Below, one piece after another: positions 16,902-25,971 of a DNA stretch of 64,000 nucleotides; position 1 is the first letter of the stretch; each line of letters starts with the position of its first letter. Below the pieces are notes generated by a model, which did not search any database, was not told where the DNA came from, and saw nothing but the letters and a program-made list of their open reading frames with translations. Made by a program: the position numbers and the translations under genes. Source of the stretch: Methylocystis sp. B8 (GTDB taxonomy: Bacteria; Pseudomonadota; Alphaproteobacteria; Rhizobiales; Beijerinckiaceae); contig NZ_VBTZ01000001.1 of the NCBI RefSeq assembly GCF_005771425.1, forward strand, positions 940,023-1,004,022, in the 5' to 3' direction.

Positions 16902-17714
16902 CTAGCGCCACAGAGCATAAAAATGATGCGGCGGGCCGCGGCCGTCGCCGAGGCGAAGGCTATCCGCAGCTTCAAGTGCGCCTTCGAGCCAGACTTTCGC
17001 TGCAGCGATGGCGTCGATGAGCGGCGCGCCCTTGGCGAGTTCGCAGGCGATGGCGGAGGACAGGGCGCAGCCCGTCCCATGGGTGTTGCGCGTCGGAATG
17101 CGCCTCCCGCGAAAAATGCGCTTTTCGCCAGTCTCGAAGAGAACGTCGATCGGCTCGCCCTCGAGATCGCCGCCCTTGACCAGCACGGCGCGCGCCCCGG
17201 CCTCGCAAAGGAGACCCGCCTGCGCCGCCATCTCATCCGGGGTTTTTGCGAGCGGCGTTTGCGTGAGCGCGCTCGCCTCATGGAGGTTGGGCGTCACGAG
17301 TCGCGCAAGGGGCAGGAGGGTATCGACCAGCGCGCGCTCCAGCCCGGCCGAGGCGAGGGTGACGCCTTCAGTCGGGACAAGCACCGGATCGAGCACAATG
17401 TTGCGGGCCTCGTAACGTGAGAAGGCCTCAGCAACCGCATGCGCGATATCGGGCGTCGCGACCATGCCGATCTTGATGGCGTCGGGCGGAATGTCCGACA
17501 GCACCGCGTCCATCTGCGCGGCGACAATGTCAGGCGCGACAGGGTAGGCGGCTGTCACGCCGCGCGTGTTCTGCGCGGTTAGCGCGGTGATCGCCGCCAT
17601 GCCGTAACAACCGAAGGCGGAAAACGTCTTCAGATCCGCCTGAACGCCGGCGCCGCCCGAGGGATCCGAGCCGGCGATAGAGAGAAGACGAGGGATTTTG
17701 GGCATATTCGTCAC
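16902..17714 (-). CDS. thiD: Hydroxymethylpyrimidine / phosphomethylpyrimidine kinase
   Basis: A 270-residue ribokinase-like enzyme with SIAGSDPSGGAGVQADLKTF at the N-terminus and the anion-hole motif NTHGTGCALSSAIA at the C-terminus. It phosphorylates HMP and HMP-P for thiamine synthesis. ATG at 17714 or 17705 could start it. A family A repeat lies just upstream. Confidence 0.95.
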   Translation of the reverse strand: MTNMPKIPRLLSIAGSDPSGGAGVQADLKTFSAFGCYGMAAITALTAQNTRGVTAAYPVAPDIVAAQMDAVLSDIPPDAIKIGMVATPDIAHAVAEAFSRYEARNIVLDPVLVPTEGVTLASAGLERALVDTLLPLARLVTPNLHEASALTQTPLAKTPDEMAAQAGLLCEAGARAVLVKGGDLEGEPIDVLFETGEKRIFRGRRIPTRNTHGTGCALSSAIACELAKGAPLIDAIAAAKVWLEGALEAADSLRLGDGRGPPHHFYALWR

Positions 17715-17723
17715 CTATCCGCC

Positions 17724-17853
17724 GTCATGGCCGGGCTTGGCCCGGCCATCCACGCCCATCGTGGCGGCAACTACTGCACCTATATGCAGCGTTCGTTCTT
17801 TTTCTCATGTGCAACGTTTTGGCGTGGATGCCCGCGACAAGCGCGGGCATGAC
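17724..17853. repeat. Intergenic palindromic repeat, family A copy 2
   Basis: Two inverted modules are present: GTCATGGCCGGGCTTGGCCC at the left and GTGGATGCCCGCGACAAGCG with CGGGCATGAC at the right. A unique spacer of about 70 bases separates them, longer than in copy 1. The left and right ends are inverted copies of one another (GTCATG / CATGAC). Confidence 0.75.
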
Positions 17854-17872
17854 GCTTCCCTAGGGCGGGCAG

Positions 17873-18877
17873 TCACCCCTTCGGCAGCGTCAGCACGCCG
17901 GCGTCGCCGTTTTCCGCGCCGAAGGCGAGCCGCGCGCCCTTCTCGTCCCAGGCGAGCGCGCCGATCCGCGCCTGGTCATGGTCCTGCGCGGGGCGGCGAA
18001 CCAAAATTTCGGACCCGTCGGAAAGGCGCGCGAGCATGACGAGACCGTCGTCATAGCCGATCGCGACGACCAGAGCCGCGGGATGAAACGCGACGCGCGT
18101 CACGGTCGCCGAGTGGACGCCGCATTCGCGCGGCGCCTGGCCCATCGGCCCCTCCTTGCCCGAGAATGGCCAGACGATGCAGGCGTCGGCGCCTGACGTC
18201 GCCAGCCATTTCCCGTCATGCGACCAGGAAAAGCTGCGAGTCTTCCCCGGATATCCGGCCATGCGCATATTTTTGCCATCGGCGAGGCGCCAGCCATGGA
18301 GCGCATTCTCCTGCATGGAGGTCACAAGAAAGCGCCCATCGGGAGAGATGGTGGCGTCGAGGTGCGAGCCTGCCCAGGCGAGCGCTTCCGGCTTGCCAGC
18401 GTTTGGAAACCACAACGTCGCGCCGCCATAATGGGCGATGGCGAGCCGATAGCCCTTGGGAAAGAAGGCGAGGCCGCGCGAGGTCGAAGGCAGATCGAGC
18501 GATTTCTCCTCGCCCTTGGCTGAGCGCGCCCGCGCCGTCTTCCCAGCCGTCCAGGCGACCGCGCCGCCATGCGCGGCGAGGGCGTCGATCCATTTGCCTT
18601 TTTCGTCGCCGACGATCTCCATGACGCCATTGGCGTTGGTCGCGACGACGCGTCCGTCATCGCCGCCGGTGATGAGCCGGTCGCCGTCCTGCGCCGCGAC
18701 GAGTATGGCGGCGTCCTCATGCGCCGGAATGCGACGTCCCTCGACGCCTTCGCCGAATTGGAGCGTCCCGTCGGCGAGCGCAAAGACAGGCTCGCCGCCG
18801 AGGAAAGCCGCGGCTGCGACGGGCTCGCCAAGCCCGATCGTTTCGACGTTGTCGGTGAGCGTCGATGACAGCGCCAC
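17873..18877 (-). CDS. WD40 repeat protein
   Basis: About 334 residues from GTG 18877, 2 bases after the stop of the upstream gene; residues upstream of that in the same frame are out of character. Repeated blade motifs are visible (FLVTSMQENALHGWRLADG, KWLATSGADACIVWPFSG, TRVAFHPAALVVAIGYDDG). This gives a seven-bladed propeller, cytoplasmic or membrane-associated with no signal peptide. WD40 scaffolds mediate protein contacts; the partner is unknown. Its tight coupling to the O-antigen-ligase-like gene suggests a shared process. Confidence 0.82.
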   Translation of the reverse strand: MALSSTLTDNVETIGLGEPVAAAAFLGGEPVFALADGTLQFGEGVEGRRIPAHEDAAILVAAQDGDRLITGGDDGRVVATNANGVMEIVGDEKGKWIDALAAHGGAVAWTAGKTARARSAKGEEKSLDLPSTSRGLAFFPKGYRLAIAHYGGATLWFPNAGKPEALAWAGSHLDATISPDGRFLVTSMQENALHGWRLADGKNMRMAGYPGKTRSFSWSHDGKWLATSGADACIVWPFSGKEGPMGQAPRECGVHSATVTRVAFHPAALVVAIGYDDGLVMLARLSDGSEILVRRPAQDHDQARIGALAWDEKGARLAFGAENGDAGVLTLPKG

Positions 18878-18879
18878 GG

Positions 18880-20109
18880 CTATGGGCTGTCCTCGGCAGG
18901 CGCGCCCCAGCCGATGGGCAGACGCGGGCGACGTTTGCGGAACTGGCCGCGCATGACCAGCGCAAAGGCTATGGCGTCGAGACCGGCGAGCGTCAGCCAC
19001 CAGAGCTGCTCGGCCGCCGGGCCGAAGAGACAGATCGCGAAGCCCGCGCCGAGCCCTCCGAGAAGGAAGGGCGCGAGCGCCGGACGCGACTCGCCAACGA
19101 AAAGACTGATGCGGGCAGCGACGAGGGCCGCGGCGGCCGCGCCGAGCACGCCGAGATCAAACCAGATTTTGAAGATGAGGCTGCGTGGAGTCGCTGGCGT
19201 GAGATAGCCCCCGAGCACGCCCCAGGTCGCCGAACCGAAGCCATGCCCGATCAGCGTGCGCCAGCCGTCGGCCTCAATCATCTGACCCCACAGCGCGAGA
19301 TGCCTGAAAAAGCCGGGGGGACTCTCGGGCCAAGCGAGATATGCCCCATACGCGGCGAGCGGCGCGAGCAGCACGATCGCCGCCATTAGCACGGCAAGAA
19401 TAATGGACATCGGCCGCGCGCGGCCAAATGCAGCCGCGAAGACCGCCGCTCCCGTGGCGAGCGCCGGCATCGCATTGGGGGCGCGCGAGAGATAGCAGGC
19501 AAGCGCCGTAGCGACGGCCAGCGCCGCAGCTGAATACCACCGGCCGCGGACGGCAAGCGCCCCCATCGCCGGCCATACGAGCAGGGCTAGCCCGAGGCCG
19601 GCGCGCCCCAATGGGCCCACATCGAGAATATCATCGAGCGTATACCGGGGCTTCAGCAGCAAAGTGACCGCGGCGAGCGCGATCGTCGCCGCGGCGACTC
19701 CGATGGGCAGCAGATTTAGGTTCGACGTCTTGGTGCGCAGTGGGAGAAATCCGGTGGCGAGCGCGACCAAAGCGAGCGTTGCGGCGATTTTTGCGAAACG
19801 TTCGGTGGGGCCCTCAAACGGAGTCCAAAGCAGCGATAGCGCCGTCCAGGCGGCAAGCAGTAGAGCCGCCAGGAAGGGCGGAGACAGTAGGATGGAGCGC
19901 ATCGAACGCGCAGGGCCTTCCTCTGGCGTGATCGTCGCCGCGACGAGCAGCAGCGCCGCCCCGACCGGCAGCAGCACATAAACCGTCTGACGCGCCAAAA
20001 TGGGCAAGGTCAGCGAGATCACGAACAATAAAAACACGCCGATCCGCAGCAGGAGGCGCGAGGCCTCCTCTGCGGGTTCGTCATTGTTGCGGCGCGAGAG
20101 GACAGACAT
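18880..20109 (-). CDS. O-antigen ligase/polymerase-like membrane protein
   Basis: A 409-residue protein with roughly eleven hydrophobic segments and one larger loop (about 265-300, GFFRHLALWGQMIEADGW) followed by GHGFGSATWG. This is the layout of the Wzy_C/WaaL O-antigen ligase superfamily. It may join or polymerise surface polysaccharide, but no glycosyltransferases surround it. The WD40 gene starts 2 bases after its stop. Confidence 0.75.
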   Translation of the reverse strand: MSVLSRRNNDEPAEEASRLLLRIGVFLLFVISLTLPILARQTVYVLLPVGAALLLVAATITPEEGPARSMRSILLSPPFLAALLLAAWTALSLLWTPFEGPTERFAKIAATLALVALATGFLPLRTKTSNLNLLPIGVAAATIALAAVTLLLKPRYTLDDILDVGPLGRAGLGLALLVWPAMGALAVRGRWYSAAALAVATALACYLSRAPNAMPALATGAAVFAAAFGRARPMSIILAVLMAAIVLLAPLAAYGAYLAWPESPPGFFRHLALWGQMIEADGWRTLIGHGFGSATWGVLGGYLTPATPRSLIFKIWFDLGVLGAAAAALVAARISLFVGESRPALAPFLLGGLGAGFAICLFGPAAEQLWWLTLAGLDAIAFALVMRGQFRKRRPRLPIGWGAPAEDSP

Positions 20110-20233
20110 GGGTAGGATGGGTCGAGATCTTATTTAGAGATTAGAACGAAATCGTCGCGGAGTAGCCCGCCGCACTGCAGTAAATCCGGGAAACGGCGCA
20201 ATTTTTCGGCGACTGTGGCGCTTTTGCTATTGT

Positions 20234-21409
20234 CTAGGCCGCTTGGCGCCACTCCTGACGAACGATCTCGTCGGCTTCGCTCGCCAGTCTCTGGAGACGG
20301 AGTTCCGCCAAACGCGCTGGCGCCAGCCTGCCGAGCGCCCAGATGGCGGCTCCCCGGACGATAGCGGCGGGTTCTTCGACCAGCCGCTCGGCCTCGGCGG
20401 CAAGCTGCGGCCGGTCTGAATTGCCGATCGCGATCAGAACATTGCGCAAGAAGCGGTCACGCCCGACGCGTTTGATCGGCGAGCCGGCGAAGAGCGCTCG
20501 GAACGCTGCGTCGTCGAGCCGCGCCAATTGGGCAAGCGGCGGAGATTCGAATTCCGATCGCGCGGCGAGCTTCGCTTCGCGTCCCGCGCTTGCATATTTG
20601 TTCCAGGGGCAGACCGCGAGACAATCGTCGCAGCCGTAGATGCGATTGCCAATCTTGGCGCGAAATTCGAGCGGAATAGAGCCCTTGTGCTCGATGGTGA
20701 GGTAGGAAATGCAGCGCCGCGCATCAAGCTGATAGGGCGCTGGGAAGGCGGCGGTCGGACAGACATCGAGACATTTGTGGCAGGAGCCGCAATGGTCGCG
20801 TTCCGGCGGGTCGGGCGCAAACTGAAGACTCGTGAAGATTGCGCCAAGAAAGAGCCAGGAGCCGAAATCGCGCGAGACGAGATTGGTGTGTTTGCCTTGC
20901 CAGCCGATTCCGGCGGTCTGGGCGAGCGGCTTTTCCATCACGGGCGCCGTGTCGACGAAAACCTTTGCGTCGCCCGCGCCAGCGCGCCTGAGCATGAATC
21001 CAGCGAGCTGTTTCAGCCGACCCTTGATGAGGTCGTGATAATCGCGGTTACGCGCATAGACGGAAATGGTCGCGCAATCCGGCTTCATGAGAGACGCGAG
21101 CGGATCTAATTCGGGCCCATAGTTTAAGCCGACCATCACAACGCTTGTCGCTTCGGGCCAGAGCGCGCGTGGCGCTGTGCGCCGCTCAGCCGTCTCGCGC
21201 ATCCAGTGCATGTCGCCGTGCGCGCCGTCCTGCAGCCATGTGCGCAGCCGATCGCCGTGCTCGGTCGCCATGTCCGCGCCCGTGAAGCGGCAGATGTCAA
21301 AGCCGAGATCGAATGCCTGAGCGCGGACCGCCTGCTCAAGCGTTTCCGTCGAAGGTCGTCGACAACCATGACCTGCCGGCGATGAGGCGTTCGAGACAGG
21401 CGCGTGCAT
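20234..21409 (-). CDS. queG: Epoxyqueuosine reductase
   Basis: A 391-residue cobalamin and 4Fe-4S enzyme making queuosine in tRNA. The N-terminal DUF1730 region (SVVMVGLNYGP) is followed by two ferredoxin-like cysteine motifs (DHCGSCHKCLDVCPTAAF and GCDDCLAVCPWN) and a C-terminal HEAT-like tail. It starts 1 base after the stop of the sensor kinase gene, so it is probably co-transcribed with it despite unrelated functions. Confidence 0.93.
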   Translation of the reverse strand: MHAPVSNASSPAGHGCRRPSTETLEQAVRAQAFDLGFDICRFTGADMATEHGDRLRTWLQDGAHGDMHWMRETAERRTAPRALWPEATSVVMVGLNYGPELDPLASLMKPDCATISVYARNRDYHDLIKGRLKQLAGFMLRRAGAGDAKVFVDTAPVMEKPLAQTAGIGWQGKHTNLVSRDFGSWLFLGAIFTSLQFAPDPPERDHCGSCHKCLDVCPTAAFPAPYQLDARRCISYLTIEHKGSIPLEFRAKIGNRIYGCDDCLAVCPWNKYASAGREAKLAARSEFESPPLAQLARLDDAAFRALFAGSPIKRVGRDRFLRNVLIAIGNSDRPQLAAEAERLVEEPAAIVRGAAIWALGRLAPARLAELRLQRLASEADEIVRQEWRQAA

Positions 21410-21410
21410 G

Positions 21411-22616
21411 TCAGGAGGACCCTTGCAGAGGAATCGAGACGATGAACTCCGCGCCAGGATTGCGCCTTTTTATTTCGATCGTTGCGTTGAGCTGGCGCGT
21501 AAATGACGAGATGATCCGCATGCCGAGCCCTTTACGGTCGCGGGGATCAATATCGTCAGGCATTCCGGCGCCCTCGTCGCGCACTGACACGATGAAATTA
21601 TTCTCGTCGGCCCGTGCGACCTTCACCGCGATAACGCCTGAATGGTTTTCATAAGCGTATTTCGCCGCATTGGCGATAAGTTCGTTGACGATGAGCGCGG
21701 TGGAAACAGCACGGTCTGTCGGAATGACAATGCCTTCGTCGATTTCAGTGCGCACGTCGCATTGCGCGACGCTTTCATCTAAGTCATGACAGAGCGCTTC
21801 GATGTATTTACCGATATCCATGCGCTCGACGTCGGAGCCCTGAGATAGCTGATCATGCGCCTTTGCGATGGCGTCGACGCGGTGTGACGCCTTATTGAGA
21901 AGTTCGGCGACCTGCCCGTCGTCGGCGTCATTCGCTTGCAGGCGAAGCATGCCGCCGACGATGGAAAGGCTGTTCTTCACACGATGATTCATTTCCTTGA
22001 GCAGCGCTTCGTTGCGCGCGAGCGCCGCTCTGAGCTTGCGCTCTTCGCGCTCGCGTTCGATCGCCATGCCTAGAATATTCGCGGCGCCCTGCAGAAAGGC
22101 GATGTCCTGCTCCACGAACTCTGTCTGTGAGCGGCTAGCGACCTCCAGCACGCCGAAAGGTTTCCCATCTCCCTGCAAGATCACATTCATGGCGCGGCGT
22201 ACGCCGTGCCGATGCAGTATTTCAGGGGTCTTGAACCGCGTCTCGCTCTCGAGATGATTGGAGATGACCGGTTTGCCGCAGCGCAACGCGTATCCGGCGG
22301 GCGAATCAAGATTTGCGCTAATTTTGGCGACGCCGACGACGCCGGGACTCCAGCCCACGCCGGCGCGCACGCGAAACGTGTTCTCGGAGGGAAGCAGCTC
22401 CAGCACTTTGCAGAATTCCGTCTCAAGTCCTTGCGCCGTCAGCCGCACCGTGTCGTCAAGCAGCTGATCGAGCGAAGCCCTTTGAAGGGCGGTGACGCCA
22501 AGCTCCGCTAGTATCTCCTGCTGCCGAATGCACTGCTGTAGTCCGCGCGCTGGATCGCACCCTTCAGCCGCCTTCGACTGAACCTTTTCACTCCTGCGCT
22601 GGCTGGGTGCGCTCAT
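21411..22616 (-). CDS. GAF domain sensor histidine kinase (HisKA_2 type)
   Basis: A 401-residue soluble kinase. A GAF domain spans about residues 45-190 (FRVRAGVGWSPG, LEVASRSQTEFVEQD). The HisKA_2 box has the phospho-acceptor H211 in EMNHRVKNSLSIVGGML, and the HATPase domain has NELIANAAKYAY, DEGAGMP and KGLGMRI. This class often acts in the general stress response. No response regulator is adjacent. It may sense a redox or small-molecule signal through GAF. Confidence 0.9.
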   Translation of the reverse strand: MSAPSQRRSEKVQSKAAEGCDPARGLQQCIRQQEILAELGVTALQRASLDQLLDDTVRLTAQGLETEFCKVLELLPSENTFRVRAGVGWSPGVVGVAKISANLDSPAGYALRCGKPVISNHLESETRFKTPEILHRHGVRRAMNVILQGDGKPFGVLEVASRSQTEFVEQDIAFLQGAANILGMAIEREREERKLRAALARNEALLKEMNHRVKNSLSIVGGMLRLQANDADDGQVAELLNKASHRVDAIAKAHDQLSQGSDVERMDIGKYIEALCHDLDESVAQCDVRTEIDEGIVIPTDRAVSTALIVNELIANAAKYAYENHSGVIAVKVARADENNFIVSVRDEGAGMPDDIDPRDRKGLGMRIISSFTRQLNATIEIKRRNPGAEFIVSIPLQGSS

Positions 22617-22731
22617 ACGATGGTCCCAGTTGGACGTTTACTTGCCTCATTCCACGAAATGCTTGTCAAGCGCGGCCACACATGGCCCATTGCAACAGCG
22701 GCGACTGAGCCGTTTGATCGACTGCGGGCAA

Positions 22732-23415
22732 TCAAAAATCCAATTCCGCGTAAAAGCGGCCAGGCGTGAGGCCCGGCGCTCGGTAGGCCAAAAGCGGGCG
22801 AAAAGCGGGACGCGACTTGATGCGCTGATACCAGTGTTTCGCTGCTTCATCTTCCTCCCACGGCGCGTCGCCAAGATAGTCGGCGCACGAAATATGTGCA
22901 GCCGCAGCGAAATCGGCGTAGGTCAAACGATCTCCCGCGAGCCAATTGCGCGTATTAGTCAGATAGCCGATGTAGCGCATATGGTGACGAATATTGGCGC
23001 GCGCTACCCGCACCACGTCCATGTCTGGCGCTCCGCCGGAAGGAGCGTATCGTTTGTAAACTTTTTCAGTCATCAGCCAGTTGGTGACCTCGTCGAAAAA
23101 CTTGACGTTGAACCAGTCGACGAGGCGACGCGTCTCGATGCGCGCAGCCATTTCCTGCGGTAGGAGCCTTTGCGAGCCGCGTTCGGCGCCATAGGTCTCG
23201 TCTATATATTCGGCGATGAGATTGGCGCCTGGCGCGACGGCGCCGTCATCGTCGACAAAGACCGGCGTGCGGCCAGCTGGGTCGAGCGCGAGAAATTCAG
23301 GTCGGCGGTCGCTCGCGCGCTCTTCGATGAGCGTGGCGTCTATTCCATATTCGGAAAGAATGAGCCGGATAAAGCGCGAATGAGGGCAGAGCGGGTGATG
23401 ATAAAGCGTAGGCAT
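22732..23415 (-). CDS. fzlA: FtsZ-binding GST-like protein FzlA
   Basis: A 227-residue glutathione-S-transferase fold protein: thioredoxin-like N-domain (MPTLYHHPLCPHSRFIRLIL), helical C-domain with TNWLMTEKVYKRYA, and C-terminal GRFYAELDF. These stretches match the alphaproteobacterial FzlA group, which curves FtsZ filaments and is needed for division in Caulobacter. A general GST is the alternative, but the full-length pattern favours FzlA. It is divergent from the SIMPL gene. Confidence 0.85.
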   Translation of the reverse strand: MPTLYHHPLCPHSRFIRLILSEYGIDATLIEERASDRRPEFLALDPAGRTPVFVDDDGAVAPGANLIAEYIDETYGAERGSQRLLPQEMAARIETRRLVDWFNVKFFDEVTNWLMTEKVYKRYAPSGGAPDMDVVRVARANIRHHMRYIGYLTNTRNWLAGDRLTYADFAAAAHISCADYLGDAPWEEDEAAKHWYQRIKSRPAFRPLLAYRAPGLTPGRFYAELDF

Positions 23416-23547
23416 GAGACTTTATTCGAGAGGGCGCGTAGCGACGATCGTGCCGCACTTCTGTATGATGTTTGGATTAGCGCCGCTAGCCGGCGGTTTT
23501 GCGGCTTTGATAAGCTCTTTGCCGCTCAGCTTTTTCTTGGATATGCC

Positions 23548-24270
23548 ATGATTCGTTCACTCTTCGCACTTTCGCTCGGCCTGATGCTGTTCACGGCGGC
23601 GGCCGTCGCCGACACGCTAAAGGACGGCGTCCCAAATCTCTCTGTAGTCGGCGAGGCTTACGAAGACGTTGCGCCCGACGTGGCGGTTCTGCGTTTTGGC
23701 GTCGTCACTGAAAGGCCTTCCGCCGCGGACGCGACGGCGGAAAATGCGCGCGCGGTCGACGCTGTTCTTGGGGATCTGAAGAAAATGGGCGTCCCGAACG
23801 CCGAAATAGCGACGCAGGGCGTGACGCTCGCGCCGGTAACAACGGAAGAGCGGGATCCCAAAACCGGCAAACTCAAGGCCTCCCAAAAATTTTTCCGCGC
23901 TCGAAACGATTTGCGCGTGAGGGTGACGCCAGTTGAGAAGGCTGGCGAAATCGCCGGCAGTTTAATCGAGAAGGGCGTCAACAGCTTCGAAGGAATCGAT
24001 TTTGAAATCGCTCATCCCAGGGAGAGGCTCGACGCATTGCGGCGCGAAGCGGTCAAAGATGCGGAACGCCAGGCGAAGATCTATGCGGAGGCGGCTGGGC
24101 TGCGGCTCTCCCGCGTGCTGGAAATTCGTCCGATTGAGGAGAGCGAGGTGCGCCCGCGCGCCTTCGCCGCGAAGGCCGCCGCGCCGTCCGGAACCATGGA
24201 AATCCCTCTGCGCCCAGGCCTCCAGCGCCTCTCGGCGCGCGTAAACATCGTCTGGGGACTCTCGCGTTAG
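23548..24270 (+). CDS. Periplasmic SIMPL domain (YggE-like) protein
   Basis: 240 residues from ATG 23548, with a signal peptide ending near AAAVADTLK. One SIMPL (DUF541) domain follows (LSVVGEAYEDVAPDVAVLRF, ALRREAVKDAERQAKIYAEA, LSARVNIVWGL). Family members are periplasmic or outer-membrane-associated and have been linked to oxidative stress resistance. No enzymatic motif is present. Confidence 0.85.
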   Translation: MIRSLFALSLGLMLFTAAAVADTLKDGVPNLSVVGEAYEDVAPDVAVLRFGVVTERPSAADATAENARAVDAVLGDLKKMGVPNAEIATQGVTLAPVTTEERDPKTGKLKASQKFFRARNDLRVRVTPVEKAGEIAGSLIEKGVNSFEGIDFEIAHPRERLDALRREAVKDAERQAKIYAEAAGLRLSRVLEIRPIEESEVRPRAFAAKAAAPSGTMEIPLRPGLQRLSARVNIVWGLSR

Positions 24271-24391
24271 ATTGCGTTTGCCTCCTCAAGCGGCGAAGCG
24301 CCCGCAATTTGCTCGATTGAGGCCATTTCGCGCTGCACAATTTTGCGCTAGGCTCTCGTCAGCGACTGGTGGGCGCTGTGAGGGGTCGCGG

Positions 24392-24802
24392 ATGGCTCAC
24401 GTCATTTTCTATGAAAAGCCGGGCTGCGCTGGAAACGCGCGGCAGAAGGCGCTGTTACGCGCCTCAGGACATGAGGTCGAGGCGCGAAACCTCCTGACCG
24501 AGCCCTGGAGTCCGTCTAGCCTGCGCCCTTATTTCGGGGCCAAGCCAGTGCCGGAGTGGTTCAACGTCTCATCGCCGCGCATCAAATCCGGCGAAATCGA
24601 TCCCGACAAAGTCACCCCGCAAGAAGCGCTGGTGATGATGATCCTCGACCCGCTGCTCATCCGTCGGCCGCTCATGCGCATCGGCGACCATTGTGAGGCG
24701 GGTTTCGATCAAAAGGCTGTCGATCGGTGGATCGGACTGAAGCAGACCGACGAGGCGGTTGGCGATGACTGCGTGCGCTCAATCGCGAGCGACGCCGCCT
24801 AG
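24392..24802 (+). CDS. ArsC/Spx-fold protein, nitrogenase-associated type
   Basis: 136 residues from ATG 24392 behind GAGGGG. The thioredoxin-like fold begins MAHVIFYEKPGCAGNARQKA with a single cysteine (C11), followed by ARNLLTEPW and PRIKSGEIDP. From memory this matches the nitrogenase-associated protein group (TIGR01616), often found near nif genes. No nif genes are in the window. It lacks the HX3CX3R arrangement of the true ArsC at 62.8 kb. Confidence 0.75.
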   Translation: MAHVIFYEKPGCAGNARQKALLRASGHEVEARNLLTEPWSPSSLRPYFGAKPVPEWFNVSSPRIKSGEIDPDKVTPQEALVMMILDPLLIRRPLMRIGDHCEAGFDQKAVDRWIGLKQTDEAVGDDCVRSIASDAA

Positions 24803-25020
24803 CCTGATTAGCCATAAACGAGCGATCAAAGGTTGTGGCGCGGGACAAACGCGCGCCTTCAGGCGTTCGCGCGATGGCTCCAAGAGGCGCACGAAGCCTA
24901 TGCGCGAGCGGCCGCCAACTTATTGGCGACTTCGCTAGGCGTGCGTAACGCGTCTCCGGGGGCAAATCTGGGGACGATGGCGACTTCGCCGGCTTCGCCG
25001 CGCTTAAATGGCTGATTTCT

Positions 25021-25096
25021 TGGTGGGCCGGGCAGGACTCGAACCTGCAACCAGACCGTTATGAGCGGCCGGCTCTAACCATTGAGCTACCGGCCC
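25021..25096 (-). tRNA. tRNA-Ile2 (anticodon CAT, lysidine-dependent)
   Basis: A complete cloverleaf with encoded CCA: acceptor GGGCCGG/CCGGCCC, D-arm GCTC/GAGC, anticodon loop CTCATAA, T-arm GCAGG-TTCGAGT-CCTGC. A CAT anticodon could be Met or Ile2. The C4-G69 and C5-G68 pairs recognised by TilS and the close likeness to E. coli ileX favour tRNA-Ile2, which reads AUA after lysidine modification. Confidence 0.88.
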
Positions 25097-25200
25097 CGAG
25101 ACGGGGACGCCCCTCCTATACCGCAACAAGAGCGCGTGCAATATCGCTTGCTTGGCCGGCCGCTTGTCATTCGCCGCGTCGCGCCTGTAAGGCTTCTCGC

Positions 25201-25854
25201 ATGAACGAGCGCGACGAACGCGCGGCGATCGTCGACGCCGCGCAGGAGATGGAGCGGCTGGGGCTAAATCACGGCTCGGCAGGCAATCTGTCGGTGCGCG
25301 TTGGCGACGCGGCGCTCGTCACGCCGAGCGGCGTTCCAAGCCGCGAACTCTCGCCAGAATTGATCGCGCGCATGCCGCTTGCGGGCGAGGGAGACTTCGA
25401 CGGGCCGCTGCCGCCGTCGAGCGAGTGGCGCTTTCATCTCGACATCTATCGCGCCCGGCCGGACGTGAACGCCATCGCGCATATGCATTCGCCCTATGCG
25501 ACGACGATCGCAACCTTGCGGCGCGAGATTCCCGCCGTGCATTACATGATCGCGGCTTTCGGCGGTCCGACGGTGCGCTGCGTCGATTATGCGCCCTATG
25601 GCACGGCGGAGCTGTCGCGGCTCGTTGTCGCCGGGCTTAAAGATCGCGACGGCGTGCTCCTCGCCAATCACGGCGCCATCGTCACCGGCGCGAATATGCG
25701 TAGAACCCTGTGGCGCGCCGTTGAGCTCGAAGCGCTTGCGCAAGTCTTCTACCTTGGAGCGCTTGCTGGCGAGCCTGTCGTGCTTTCCGATGATGAAATC
25801 ATGCGCACGGTGGAGCGCTTCAAGAATTATGGAACGCGCGAGACATTGAAATAG
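25201..25854 (+). CDS. Class II aldolase/adducin family protein, possible methylthioribulose-1-phosphate aldolase
   Basis: 217 residues with the FucA/AraD metal site: E75 in SSEWRFHLD, H94 and H96 in AHMHSP, and H157 in ANHGAI. The N-terminal phosphate-binding part is HGSAGNLSVRV and TPSG. FucA-like enzymes cleave sugar phosphates to DHAP plus an aldehyde. The convergent neighbour is mtnA, whose product 5-methylthioribulose-1-phosphate is the substrate of the related aldolase Ald2 in Rhodospirillum. That role here is inferred; L-fuculose-phosphate aldolase is the alternative. Confidence 0.8.
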   Translation: MNERDERAAIVDAAQEMERLGLNHGSAGNLSVRVGDAALVTPSGVPSRELSPELIARMPLAGEGDFDGPLPPSSEWRFHLDIYRARPDVNAIAHMHSPYATTIATLRREIPAVHYMIAAFGGPTVRCVDYAPYGTAELSRLVVAGLKDRDGVLLANHGAIVTGANMRRTLWRAVELEALAQVFYLGALAGEPVVLSDDEIMRTVERFKNYGTRETLK

Positions 25855-25863
25855 TGGCCGCAT

Positions 25864-25950
25864 GTCATTCCCGGCGAACCGGAGGTTCGATCGGAAATCG
25901 GGCGGCGCTTTGTTCTGGATTCCGAGCGCGTTACGCGCGTTGGGAATGAC
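25864..25950. repeat. Intergenic palindromic repeat, family B copy 1
   Basis: Bounded by GTCATTCCC at the left and GGGAATGAC at the right, with an internal CTGGATTCCGAGCGCG module. Related modules occur at 33126-33220. It lies between the convergent aldolase and mtnA genes and could affect transcript ends. Confidence 0.7.
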
Positions 25951-25971
25951 AAATTCGAGCGTCGATGACAG

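Noticed and set aside
25021-25096. tRNA-Met reading of the CAT anticodon tRNA
   Set aside because: The C4-G69 and C5-G68 pairs and overall likeness to ileX favour tRNA-Ile2.
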